Source: Lachnospiraceae bacterium (GTDB taxonomy: Bacteria > Bacillota > Clostridia > Lachnospirales > Lachnospiraceae). Taken from it: DNA of 56,498 nucleotides. The notes below the pieces were generated by a model, which saw only the letters and a program-made list of their open reading frames with translations, was not told the DNA's origin and did not search any database. Numbering within the stretch: the stretch's first letter is position 1; each line of letters opens with the position of its first letter. The translations under genes and the position numbers were made by a program. Location: positions 1 to 56,498 of the forward strand of contig JAFXSQ010000050.1 of assembly GCA_017525525.1 (NCBI GenBank), written 5' to 3'. Positions 44,501 through 51,139 of the stretch are shown here, piece by piece.

Positions 44501-45232
44501 CAACAGGTCCGAAACGGAAAGGATTTTGAGCGGATTGAGAAGGAAGCCCGGGGGTTACTTAGCAATCTTAAGGATGTTGGCTTCTACATAAACCCGGGTA
44601 AGAAGGGAAAGGCCGGTTTTATCATGCGCGATATTGACGTGAAGCCGGAGAAGGTAAAACAATTCGCGGATAAGGTCGGTATCGACAAGACCGTTTTGGT
44701 TACGGCAGTCATGGCAGCCACCTTATCAAAACTGTCAGAAAGGGAGGATGTATTCTTCGGTTTTATCGAAAACGGACGTGACAGACTCAAAAGCTTTGAC
44801 TCCATCGGTTTATTTATCAATGCGATTCCGCTGGTTGCGCATGTGAATCATCAGGATATGGGCGACTTTCTTAAGAAGCTGTCCGAGCAATACTATAATA
44901 TAGCCAGGGACAGTCATTATCCTTTTGTTCCGCTGGCGCTCGAGTATAATGTTTCTCCCGTTATTCTGTTCCAGTTCTTCCCGGACTGGATCGCTGATGA
45001 AGGAGACTATGCCCAGCTTTCTGTCAAAGAGTGGATGCTCAATATGGCCCTCTCGACCCTGAAAGATCTTGTGGTCGAGGCGCTGACTGAGGTGGTTGAA
45101 GGAAAAGACGGTTATACACTTAGAATCTACCATTCGGGATACTATTCCGGGAAGATGATGAAGCTGCTGGCAGACACTTATCAGGAAACATTGGTTGAGA
45201 TGATAAACTATGATTGGGGCGTAACCGAGTAG
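35507..45232 (+). CDS. Nonribosomal peptide synthetase, [C]-A-T-C-A-T-C-A-T-C
   Basis: A 3241-aa modular enzyme that would join three activated units. Residues 1-230 match only the C-terminal part of a condensation domain. A1 (about 255-690) has FTSGTSGIPKG, YGTTE, YRTGD and NINGK, and T1 has LGGNSL (Ser near 775). C2 (about 825-1240) has HHLIFDG, A2 (to about 1730) YTSGSAGIPKG and T2 LGGDSL (near 1790). C3 has HHLIFDG, A3 YTSGSTGIPKG and T3 LGGDSL (near 2792). The last C4 has HHVIFDL. There is no thioesterase, reductase or epimerase domain. The substrate loop FDVSMGA (A2) or FDVSMAA (A3) keeps the amino-group Asp, while A1 reads FSFVASY. A TTG 24 bases earlier is possible, but the ATG at 35507 follows AAGGAGA. 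No phosphopantetheinyl transferase is in the window. Confidence 0.95.
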   Translation: MESNAHKKREDYLKSAEFLKDAGYWSDLISASGSCLKFHNIKTNNRNSVRIGIKEKRVSAFVKERECSLLDFYGSVFSLYLSLINRQEGFLLNTSIPAEDAGLSYKKTLLKISVNPHDSFYDLLRAFQTTYREASEHTIVDVDQYLKRKASYYSVYDYSVSNENSGAVNDDENAMTLIILESELELRYNTGLFSDIYISHMVKNLESLTDRVLSDPEQSIADIDILSQEEKDCLAVFCRGESIEVDRDRMFAESFRSFAAANPDALAVDDGVSKISYGELERTSNSVAYDLLNNHKIARGSRVALMLPRNYHFPELVLALNKIGAAYVPIDMQFPSARIRHMLDIAQAEHLITVRSVSESLDLGVKIICLEDLKFDNDAQVEIKSRKEDLFAILFTSGTSGIPKGVMFYNRQFPWAAAAVKEAFHASCGDCMGSFFSFSFVASYVVCAALYMGCSLRLFNEEEQKNSLLMVKALKENHLNSLILPPNVGIPIYESEELNLDYLVLAGAKLNELSKKERHTKLVNFYGTTEVIVAISKIYDLKNSKDDRVPLGKPVANTWAYILDENNHRMPVGVPGEICISGGLCTPGYCNDSELTAESFVENPYSDCEVNRIMYRTGDIGYYNFDGEIEIIGREDNQLSVRGFRIESDEIISVMKGFAEISDVCLDVENDTLIAYYVASDEANADRTASQTVDRIKEALEKELPFYMIPSLFVRLDKIPLNINGKIDKFGLKRAVAHENIEIADETLRIVVDAFREVLKAEVVLPDDSFVALGGNSLSAMKLQLLLHDKLKISLSSNEFIGLSTPVEIADYIKNNINARPVIDESRYSFVAPCPLSESQLNIYLDESVHDRGTAYNNPFTLTFGDKESASIDEIKAALKKLFEVYPVLKARVMSTEGELSLFFDAEPVIEEGSVDEIGSFVTPFATDESLCRFLLVRDGESTVLCADFHHLIFDGVSLSVFLNSLFSVLRGEEIDYTDKGLLRELSFEETVRSSGMSEAEAFYDRMLADRDEVYELLPSVSVDGGVDGYEYIKSFDMDTEQLDSFLKQHSVTRNQFFAGVFAYTLSRFSGSEKVLFNLLEDGRGHMDLSHSVGMYVKTLPILIDCRNRNIDDFLSYTSELVNSIMKYDLVPFRSMASKYELNADILFQYAHTMYIEAVNRDEMQIELEALKHDLDAELSVYVFENADDGMILRIQASARYSKDFVRRFAEAYERILREMLEAEQLKDIRFTKAEDLECLNDWCRTEKQLPYGDILDAFNSNLSEYGGNKLVEFEDVSYTFAEGAFIADKVRRKLLLLGVTKQDRVGFLVPRSELYMFCILGIMSAGAVYVPLDNTLPDERISFMLKDTESRVLIVSDDTLARAEKLDTGKNDFKAPVILNISDIMRGRIGTLVSLPVSEGEIACILYTSGSAGIPKGVRITRKALLSFIDFQVTDLKLRPGDVYGLYASIGFDVSMGAVFSVLYSGACLDVIPESKKRDIRALNRHFEEHHVTHTHITTQIAKLFIREIKESSLKVLVTGGEKLGQIEGHGNYKITDTYGPTEACVYVTSIDLEEKIDSSSVGYLLSNMKAYVLDREQRRVPVGAVGELYLAGPQLADGYLNREDETARAFLTNPFEDNKEYGTFYATGDVARFLTDGTLDIIGRRDGQVKIRGNRVELSEVEAWIRKIDGVRDTTAQIRKHGSNNELVAYVVSDNPDNETAAKRVSDYLSGRVPDYMVPSFVVRLDSIPLNVNGKVDRRALPEVDSELLRAKYVAPRNELEERVVREFEKVFESDRIGINDDFIRLGGDSLTAVRLVSILGNTGITVGDILRFRTPAAIAEYLKACTDISSADLEKYSFDAPCPLLESQLNVYLDESVHDKGTAYHVPYAIRIKEDYSPDDVRNALRKLFIFYPVLKGRVQNTEDSLSLIFDAEPEIREGSVEEIGFFVAPFETDRSLSRFMIARDGNDTVLCVDFHHLIFDGGSMNVFLDSLRSVLMGEDIDFVDKGMLREAALEELLRSEGMEAAEAFYNRMLADREEVYPLLPSVDGAGESFEYIHTFDLKKKELDSFLRKRSVTRNQFFTSVFAYTLSRFSGLEKVLFNLIEDGRGHMDLSRSVGMYVKTLPVLIDCKNRDTDTFLSETSELMNSIMKYDLVPFRTLASKYELNADILFQYAHAMYMDAVNMDKLQMELEMLKHDLDADLSVYVFENADDGLSLRIRSSARYSQDFVRHFAQVYERILRDMMRAEQLKDIHFTTEEDLERLNELNKTDADIPYVDILDAFNVNLARYPGNRLVEYDDASYTFEEGAFIANQVRQKLLASGVRAEDRVGFLVPRSELYMFCVLGIMSAGASYVPMDDKLPDERIAFMLKDTEARVLIVSDDTLERAEKLDTDTRKLLNISDIMKEEIGTLASLPVTVGDTACILYTSGSTGIPKGVKITRDSLRYFIDFHVKDLDIRPGDVYGLYASIGFDVSMAAMFSVIYTGACMNVIPNCKKLDIRALAEHITTHHITHSYITTQIAKLLISQAEDTSLKVLVAGGEKLGQIRDIRRYRIVDAYGPTEACVYVISADTRNKIDSSSVGYVQSNVKAYILDSELRRVPIGAVGGLYLSGPQLADGYLNRPEETDRAFIRNPFEDSERYGSLYYTGDVARILPDGTYGIVGRRDSQVKIRGNRVELSEVEAVIRKMDIVKDVTVKTFSVGGNNELTAYIVSDETDSKVLKDKVSDYLSGRVPDYMVPSFVIRMDSIPLSINGKVDKRALPEVDFNLLHAEYVAPRNELEERIVREFERVFELDRVGINDDFVSLGGDSLTAVRLLAGLRDSGITIADILSLRTPAAIAAGAELLPDLDLYSIENGCPLSNSQTMFYHIAEKKPKKDASLIPSVISVDKKYTDEQIIQALDVVFTAHPVLTMHVEKRDDGPYLVKGSKPVVTKGVFSMVNVFTHMTSDFSIYKSLARFVIVRTPGKCYLVSVFHHVIFDLFSHIVFRRVFYDALEGIVPDHVDTEFLKVPALQQQVRNGKDFERIEKEARGLLSNLKDVGFYINPGKKGKAGFIMRDIDVKPEKVKQFADKVGIDKTVLVTAVMAATLSKLSEREDVFFGFIENGRDRLKSFDSIGLFINAIPLVAHVNHQDMGDFLKKLSEQYYNIARDSHYPFVPLALEYNVSPVILFQFFPDWIADEGDYAQLSVKEWMLNMALSTLKDLVVEALTEVVEGKDGYTLRIYHSGYYSGKMMKLLADTYQETLVEMINYDWGVTE

Positions 45233-45375
45233 GAATCTGATGAATGAGATTTGAGATGTGTATTATAAGATTTACTTGAAAAAAACATCGAGATGAATTA
45301 ACCTTTACGTGGTATCATCTAAGGTATGCAGCGGAGATATGTTTTATAACAAAAAGATAGGAGAGGTTTTGAATT

Positions 45376-46557
45376 ATGAGAAAAACAGTAAAAAGAATAG
45401 GGACATTTACTCTTACTCTGGTTCTGGCGGCAGGAGCGTTTGGCGGTTACGGCAGGCTTAATGCTCGCGCGGAGAAGATGAATGTGAAAAGCAGTGTGAA
45501 TAATGAGATTAATTCCGAAACTGTAGAGGAAGAAAGTGGCTTTTCGTACGAGCACGACCCCATGGAGAACCCAAAGGTGGCGGCTGATATACTCCCGGAT
45601 AAGAATGCCGTCTACGGATATGTTCCGAGCCCTGAGGGGAGTCTTGCGGTTTTTGCGTCGTATGACTTCTCCGATCCGGAGGTTGTGGAAGCCATGCGTG
45701 AGGAGCGTGTAGCGTATCACGAGGAGATGAATCAGATGCTCAACATAATCATCTCCATGAAAGAAGATGGTGAAAGCGTGGAAGCTATAGCCAGGGCAGT
45801 GTCAAAACGCAGGAACGAGATCCGCTTGGAGGCATATGAGGGCAGACCGGAAGAGCTTGCCAAGGCAAAGCAGAGAAACCTGGAAAAATACGGAGACGAG
45901 AACGGTCCTACAGCAGAATCGCTCTATGAAAAGTACGGCTCATGGGAGCTGGTAGCGGAGAAGTCTTTCTCACCGAATCTCGGCGCGGATGCGGTGCTCG
46001 GACTGTATGACTTATATTATAATCAGGATACGGAATACATTCATGAGCTTGTAATCTCAACGCCGGGTATCAAGAAGGTTAATCTGCGGTACAGGACCTA
46101 CGTTCAGAAGAAAAAATGGATGAGCTGGGTTAAAGCGGGAATCGGCACGGAAATCGATGAGGAAGCCTATGCCGGAACAACGGATGACCTTCGAATGGAG
46201 ACGATTCAGATGCAGCTTTCGGGAATCGGCGGAGCAGTTAAGTACAGAGCCTATGTTCAGAAGAACGGATGGACTCAGTGGGCGACCACGGCTGATAAGA
46301 CCACGTACGCAGGCACGAAGGGTGAGTCCAAACGTATAGAGATGATACAGCTTAAGACAACAGGAGAGATAGCGGAGCGCTGTGACATCTACTACAGAAG
46401 CTACTGTGAAAAGTTCGGCTGGCTCGGATGGGCAGGAAACAATGAGAAGTCCGGCTCGGCGGGATATGCAAGAAAGCTTGAGGCTTTTCAGGTGCAGCTC
46501 GTACCGAAGGGCAGTGAGTTCGACAAGGGGACAGAAAAGAGGTTCTACAATAAGTAG
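45376..46557 (+). CDS. Secreted protein with three ChW repeats
   Basis: A 393-aa exported protein. A signal peptide covers about 1-31 (RIGTFTLTLVLAAGAFGGYG, then a LNARAE cleavage region). The middle (about 60-225) is Glu-rich and helical, with EAMREERVAYHEEMNQMLN. The C-terminal third has three clostridial hydrophobic-with-Trp repeats, each with an RTYVQKKKWMSWV-like strand (also YRAYVQKNGWTQW and YRSYCEKFGWLGW) and a Gly-Thr/Arg-x-Glu ending. ChW repeats are thought to act in surface attachment or recognition. It has its own Shine-Dalgarno (AGGAGAGG) and terminator. A link to the NRPS upstream is only positional. Confidence 0.88.
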   Translation: MRKTVKRIGTFTLTLVLAAGAFGGYGRLNARAEKMNVKSSVNNEINSETVEEESGFSYEHDPMENPKVAADILPDKNAVYGYVPSPEGSLAVFASYDFSDPEVVEAMREERVAYHEEMNQMLNIIISMKEDGESVEAIARAVSKRRNEIRLEAYEGRPEELAKAKQRNLEKYGDENGPTAESLYEKYGSWELVAEKSFSPNLGADAVLGLYDLYYNQDTEYIHELVISTPGIKKVNLRYRTYVQKKKWMSWVKAGIGTEIDEEAYAGTTDDLRMETIQMQLSGIGGAVKYRAYVQKNGWTQWATTADKTTYAGTKGESKRIEMIQLKTTGEIAERCDIYYRSYCEKFGWLGWAGNNEKSGSAGYARKLEAFQVQLVPKGSEFDKGTEKRFYNK

Positions 46558-46580
46558 ATAGAGAAAAGTATGATCAAGTG

Positions 46581-46615
46581 AAAGGCCGGGGAGGATAGAA
46601 CTCCTTGGCCTTTTT
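46581..46615 (+). terminator. Intrinsic terminator of the ChW gene
   Basis: AAAGGCCGGGGAG pairs with CTCCTTGGCCTTT (two G-U pairs) around GATAGAA, then TTT. Confidence 0.85.
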
Positions 46616-46648
46616 AAATGTATTTTGTGCGGGAAGAAAAATAATCGG

Positions 46649-46677
46649 TTGACAAAAGAAAAAAACTGTGCTTTAAT
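46649..46677 (+). promoter_or_regulatory. Strong promoter of a small gene
   Basis: A consensus TTGACA (46649-46654) and TTTAAT (46672-46677) are 17 bases apart, in an A-rich context. Confidence 0.8.
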
Positions 46678-46722
46678 CACGCACATAGTAGCTTGTTGTT
46701 AAGTTTTGAAAGGAGGACCATC

Positions 46723-46806
46723 ATGCAGAAGAAGATGAACAACCAATCAACAGTAAAAATGAATCAGGTAACAGAGAGTGCGCAGATTGTCCTCTTAAAG
46801 AATTAG
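46723..46806 (+). CDS. 27-aa small protein or leader peptide
   Basis: AGGAGG (46711-46716) stands 6 bases before an ATG that opens 27 codons beginning MQKKMNNQSTVKMNQVTE and ending in IVLLKN. The peptide is polar and basic, with Asn, Gln and Lys, and has no signal peptide or membrane helix. It has a near-consensus promoter 45 bases upstream and a terminator 100 bases downstream, so it is either a free-standing small gene or a leader in front of the moxR operon. I know no relative. A cell-free role such as a signal peptide is unlikely without an export signal. Confidence 0.55.
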   Translation: MQKKMNNQSTVKMNQVTESAQIVLLKN

Positions 46807-46907
46807 GATTAAGAACAACTTGTTTGATTAATCGTCTAATTTCGGATTGTATTTTGTTTCGAATCAGGTTATTTCGAATCTAATTTTTCGTGTTAGGTTT
46901 TTTCTGT

Positions 46908-46934
46908 GCACCCCGTAAGGGAGGTGCTATTTTT
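46908..46934 (+). terminator. Intrinsic terminator or attenuator before moxR
   Basis: GCACC-CC-GTAAG-GG-A-GGTGC forms a hairpin with one bulge, followed by TATTTTT. No promoter is obvious between it and moxR (47006), so read-through may feed the operon. Just before it TTTCGAATC occurs twice (about 46858 and 46873), and just after it TACCC/GGGTA can pair. Confidence 0.7.
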
Positions 46935-47005
46935 GTACCCTAAATGGGTATTCTTATCGGCATTTCCGGTTTGATTATTGTAGTAGAAAGGAAAAAGACT
47001 AAGAT

Positions 47006-48088
47006 ATGAATTTAGCATATTCGGTTACACAGAAGGAATTATTTGACATATTAATCAACATAGCGCCGATAAGACCTGTATTTATCTGGGGTGCCCCGGG
47101 CATAGGCAAGTCGGCTTTGGTCCAGCAGTTTGCGGATGAGGTCGGCATGGAGTGCGTATCCATGCTCGGCAGTCAGCTTGCGCCGGAGGACATCATAGGC
47201 ATTCCGAGGATAAGCGGAGAGACCTCCGAGTTTCTTCCGCCGAAGATGATAGCAAGGAAGGAGCCGTATGTGTTATTCCTCGATGAGCTGAACGCCTGCT
47301 CGCAGGAGGTGCAGAAGGCATTTTACAGCCTTATACATGAGCACAGAGTAGGTGAATATCACCTGCCCGAAGGAAGCGTAGTTATAGGAGCGGGAAACCG
47401 TTCGCAGGATGGCGCCATTGTTAAGACGATGTCTACCGCATTAGTCAATCGTATGTTTCATGTGCAGCTTGTGGCAGATAGCGCGCAGTGGCTTGATTGG
47501 GCCTATGAAAACCATATCCATCCATGGGTTATCGATTACATTACCCAAAGGCCCGATCATCTGTTCAGCGAACCACCCAAGACAGAGGAGCCTTATTCTA
47601 CACCGAGAAGCTGGCACATGCTCAGCGATGCATTGAAGGAATATCATGCCGGCGAGGAGGGTATAAATGTACCGCAGGACATACTCCGTGTTCTCGCCTT
47701 CGGAAGTGTAAGCGCGTCACATGCAGGAATGTTCCTGGCATTTACAAGAACCATAGGCAACAAGAGTATCCTGGCTGATATAATAAAGGGAGATGCGCGC
47801 TGGCCTGCAGGTCCAGAGGAAAGGGATGTTCTCTACTTCCTTGCCCAGTCCTTCAGGGCAAGACTCATGCAGGAGCTACCAAAGAGCAAGGATAAGTTAA
47901 ACAAGGAAACGCAGTTCTTTACCCATCGCGCAAAGGCGCTTATCAAGGAACTCTCACAGATAAACTATGAGCTTGCGCAGATGGTTGTAAGCGCAGATGC
48001 AGATGAAGTTCTTCCGGACTGGTTTATGGTAGAGATAGTACGCGATCTTCCGAGACTTGTGAGCAGACAGGATAAGAAGGTGAGCTAG
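47006..48088 (+). CDS. MoxR-type AAA+ ATPase
   Basis: A 360-aa chaperone-like ATPase. Walker A is GAPGIGKSA (about 28-36), Walker B VLFLDEL (about 91-97), sensor 1 lies in VVIGAGNRSQDG, and an arginine finger region is in STALVNRMFHV. MoxR proteins work with von Willebrand (VWA) partners to insert metals or mature complexes. Such a partner is encoded immediately downstream with a one-base overlap of stop and start. The C-terminal 130 residues are helical and family-specific. The ATG follows AAAGGAAA at a somewhat long spacing. Confidence 0.92.
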   Translation: MNLAYSVTQKELFDILINIAPIRPVFIWGAPGIGKSALVQQFADEVGMECVSMLGSQLAPEDIIGIPRISGETSEFLPPKMIARKEPYVLFLDELNACSQEVQKAFYSLIHEHRVGEYHLPEGSVVIGAGNRSQDGAIVKTMSTALVNRMFHVQLVADSAQWLDWAYENHIHPWVIDYITQRPDHLFSEPPKTEEPYSTPRSWHMLSDALKEYHAGEEGINVPQDILRVLAFGSVSASHAGMFLAFTRTIGNKSILADIIKGDARWPAGPEERDVLYFLAQSFRARLMQELPKSKDKLNKETQFFTHRAKALIKELSQINYELAQMVVSADADEVLPDWFMVEIVRDLPRLVSRQDKKVS

Positions 48089-49992
48089 TGGCGAAAAAAG
48101 ATGCAAAAAAGGCTATTAAGAAACGCAAACCGAATGAAGAAGCTCTATGCGCCGGCATGGAGATTATAAGGCAAAGTCCTTTATTCTCAAGGTTAAACGG
48201 ATGCTATTGCATAAAATCAGGGAACGAGTTGGGAAAGACGGCTGCGATTGCGAGGGTTGATGACCGTTTGAATGAGAACATATGGCTTAACAGCGATGTG
48301 GCCTTGACGCCGAACGAGTGGGCTTATGTTATCGCTCACTGTCTGCTTCACTTTGCATTCGGGCATTTTGATAAGGACCATCTTCCCGGATATGACAAGG
48401 TATCGGAGGACGGTAAGACAGAGCATGTAACAAAGTTTGAACCGGAGGTATGGAATCACGCTTGTGATATCTTCATAGCGAGGTTTCTTTCGGATATCAA
48501 ATTCGGCAAGCCGGTGTATTCCGATGCCGAAGATACGGGATACATGGGAAAAAACGAGTTGCAGATATATGAATACTTGATGCAGAATGATGCGCCGGGA
48601 AACATATACTGCGGAACGTCAATGCCCGGAATGATGGATATGAAGGGGCTGGATAAGCCGCTGACATACGAAAAAATGCATTACCATAGGAGGGCCACGG
48701 AGACGTTTGCGCATGCCTTGGCGTATTCGGTATCGGCGGCGGTAAGCCGCGCGGGAGGGCATGACTATAACAGAAGAAGCCGTGTTACAAGAGCCCGGGA
48801 GGCGGCCGACTGGTTTATAAACCATTATCCGCTCCTGGGCGGGCTTGCCGCAGGCTTTGAGGTTATAGAGAACCATAAGCTCTGCGAGGAGGAGCATATC
48901 GCAGTGGCTGCCGTAAATGCACGTGACAGGGAGATATACGTCAACCCGGCAGCAGGCCTAAGTCAGGAGGAGCTCAAGTTTGTGCTTGCTCATGAGTATC
49001 TGCACGCGGGCCTGCAGCACAGTGAACGCTGTCAGGGACGTGACAGGTATCTGTGGAATGTGGCCTGCGATTTTGTGATAAACGGTTGGCTGAGCGAGCT
49101 TAAAATCGGAGAGATGCCGGGGGATGGCATGCTCTATGATCCGGAGTTTAAGGATTGGTCGGCAGAGGAGATATATGATTATATTGTGCAGGACATAAGA
49201 AAATACAGAAAGCTCAATACTCTGCGAGGCTATGGAATGGGCGATGTGCTCGAGCCCGGTTTTGGCGACGGTTCAGGCACAGACTCGGGGAAAGGATTCT
49301 TAAGTTCAAGAGGCAGCATGAGTGTGGACGATTTCTGCAGAAGCGCTTTGCAGCAGGGGCTTGAGTATCATATCGTGACAGGAAGGGGCGTTATTCCTGC
49401 CGGTTTGGTACAGGAGATACGCGCCCTATCCATGCCGCCTATCCCTTGGGATGTAGAGCTTGGAAAATGGTTCGATATGCATTTCAAACCGCTTGAAGCA
49501 AGAAGGACTTACGCAAGGCCGAGCCGCAGACAGGGCAGCACACCGGACATAGCAAGACCGAGATATATTCCGGCTGATATACCCGAGTACAGCAGGACCT
49601 TCGGAGTGGTGGTAGATACTTCGGGTTCGATGAGTGTAGAGCTGATAGGCTGTTCTTTGGGGGCGATAGCAAGCTACTCAGCCGCAAAGGAGGTGCCTTA
49701 CGCGAGGGTTGTGTTCTGTGATGCTGAAGCTTATGATGCAGGATACATAAGCCCGGAGGATATAGCGGGCAGAGTCGAGGTAAAGGGACGAGGAGGAACC
49801 GTTCTGCAACCGGCCGTTAACCTGCTTCAGGAAGCGAAAGACTTTCCGAAAGACGCACCGATACTGATCATAACCGACGGGATGATAGAAAACGACCTTA
49901 GAGTGAAAAGAGAGCATGCCTATCTGATACCTAAAGGAAGGAGCTTGCCCTTTAGAGAAAAGGGGAAGGTGTTTTACTTTGGGGAACGGTGA
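48088..49992 (+). CDS. VWA-domain protein with duplicated metallopeptidase-like region
   Basis: A 634-aa cytoplasmic protein. The first part (about 20-150) has an AHCLLHFAFGH motif and VWNHACDIFIARFL. The second (about 270-350) repeats the scheme with AHEYLHAGLQH and LWNVACDFVINGWL. The HExxH of a zinc peptidase is intact only in the second copy. The C-terminus (about 505-634) is a VWA-like domain with the metal-site motif DTSGSMS and IITDG. This fits the DUF2201/VWA-like family that pairs with MoxR. It starts at GTG 48088, whose G is the last base of the moxR stop, after AAGGTGAG. The pair probably remodels or activates an unknown client. Confidence 0.9.
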   Translation: MAKKDAKKAIKKRKPNEEALCAGMEIIRQSPLFSRLNGCYCIKSGNELGKTAAIARVDDRLNENIWLNSDVALTPNEWAYVIAHCLLHFAFGHFDKDHLPGYDKVSEDGKTEHVTKFEPEVWNHACDIFIARFLSDIKFGKPVYSDAEDTGYMGKNELQIYEYLMQNDAPGNIYCGTSMPGMMDMKGLDKPLTYEKMHYHRRATETFAHALAYSVSAAVSRAGGHDYNRRSRVTRAREAADWFINHYPLLGGLAAGFEVIENHKLCEEEHIAVAAVNARDREIYVNPAAGLSQEELKFVLAHEYLHAGLQHSERCQGRDRYLWNVACDFVINGWLSELKIGEMPGDGMLYDPEFKDWSAEEIYDYIVQDIRKYRKLNTLRGYGMGDVLEPGFGDGSGTDSGKGFLSSRGSMSVDDFCRSALQQGLEYHIVTGRGVIPAGLVQEIRALSMPPIPWDVELGKWFDMHFKPLEARRTYARPSRRQGSTPDIARPRYIPADIPEYSRTFGVVVDTSGSMSVELIGCSLGAIASYSAAKEVPYARVVFCDAEAYDAGYISPEDIAGRVEVKGRGGTVLQPAVNLLQEAKDFPKDAPILIITDGMIENDLRVKREHAYLIPKGRSLPFREKGKVFYFGER

Positions 49993-50046
49993 GGGGAGAG
50001 ATTAAAGAGCCTACTGAGCTTTTTGTGCCAAGCCACTCATATAAAG

Positions 50047-50076
50047 TTGACAGGAAATATGGCTGAGCAGTATGAT
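50047..50076 (+). promoter_or_regulatory. Promoter of the transglutaminase-like gene
   Basis: TTGACA (50047-50052) and TATGAT (50071-50076) are 18 bases apart, about 100 bases before the gene. A 37-codon frame (50059-50172) overlaps it and is not credited. Confidence 0.5.
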
Positions 50077-50174
50077 GTATATGCTGCGTTCAGGCTCGGC
50101 AATTCGGCCGGATGGACTGGGCAGGATTACGAAGTAATTATGCCGTTACATATTATAGAGAGAGGTATTTAATT

Positions 50175-51059
50175 ATGGATTTTTTTGACCGGTGCAGCGG
50201 GCATTATGCATATGATGCGCTTTTATCTTTCCCGAACGGGAGTAATCTGCAGAAGTGTTACCTCGATGTGAAACGCATCCTTAAAAGCTATTATATGGAG
50301 CCTATCAATCTTCCGTATGGTTTTCCATGTGAATTACACAAGCTTTCCAGCGAAAATCTTAAATATAAGGAGTGCACTGAATACGCCAGGTTTTCTGTTA
50401 GCTTTGAAGAGGCGAAGACCGCCAGCCTTGCTGTTTTGGCAGACTGTCCTCTGATTTACTTTGCAGATACTTATTATATCTACGGAAACAAAGAGAAGGG
50501 GCTTTCGCTGGTAGGAATCGGTGATGAATTCAGCGAAGGATTTGTGCGGATTGGCTGTCGCTCGATTATCGAAAAGGAACTGCAGGAGACTGCTGCTATG
50601 GCAGAAATCGATGGGATTTCTAACAATGCCAAAATATCTGCCGTTCATTCCTATATTGTGGCAAACTGCTCTTATGATAAGCATCTGGGAGGAGAAGTGA
50701 ACTATACAGATTTAACCGCACATTCAGTGCTCGGATATGCCAAGGATCATAAGGCGGTATGTGAGGGCATTGCTAAGACGTTTCAGGCGGTCATGACTTA
50801 TCTGGGAATTGAATGTATATATGTGAGTGGAGTTGTTTATAACAATCCCAAGGATCCCACAGCCCACAGTGGACGACATGGCTGGAATATGGTCCGCTCG
50901 GATGATGGGTGGAAGGTGATTGATGTGACAGCCAAAGTTTCTAACCATGATTACCCATATCTGTTTGAACCGAATCCGAAGGCTTTCCGTGAAATGCCGC
51001 CTTCTATGCAAAACACGCAAAAAGATTGTTTCCGAATCCCGCTTCCGACAGTTTCGTAA
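50175..51059 (+). CDS. Transglutaminase-like domain protein
   Basis: A 294-aa protein with no signal peptide. The C-terminal half has the Cys-His-Asp triad of the transglutaminase/protease fold: Cys in HKAVCEGIAKTFQ, His in SGRHGWNMV and Asp in WKVIDVTAK. The N-terminal half (about 1-150) is unassigned. A start at 50112 would add 21 residues; the ATG at 50175 follows AGAGAGG and is preferred. Such domains can be peptidases, cross-linkers or amidases. The DNA after it is decayed, so the gene may have lost partners. The sequence ends cleanly at PLPTVS. Confidence 0.8.
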   Translation: MDFFDRCSGHYAYDALLSFPNGSNLQKCYLDVKRILKSYYMEPINLPYGFPCELHKLSSENLKYKECTEYARFSVSFEEAKTASLAVLADCPLIYFADTYYIYGNKEKGLSLVGIGDEFSEGFVRIGCRSIIEKELQETAAMAEIDGISNNAKISAVHSYIVANCSYDKHLGGEVNYTDLTAHSVLGYAKDHKAVCEGIAKTFQAVMTYLGIECIYVSGVVYNNPKDPTAHSGRHGWNMVRSDDGWKVIDVTAKVSNHDYPYLFEPNPKAFREMPPSMQNTQKDCFRIPLPTVS

Positions 51060-51139
51060 GCAATTTGTGATTGAAAAAATACCGGTAAAATAAGTTTGGG
51101 AAAGACCTTTTATGGAAGAGTAGATAGCAGAATTATTAA

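Noticed and set aside
50059-50172. A 37-codon frame before the transglutaminase-like gene
   Set aside because: It starts between the -35 and -10 boxes of the likely promoter and has no family match, so it would not be translated from that transcript.
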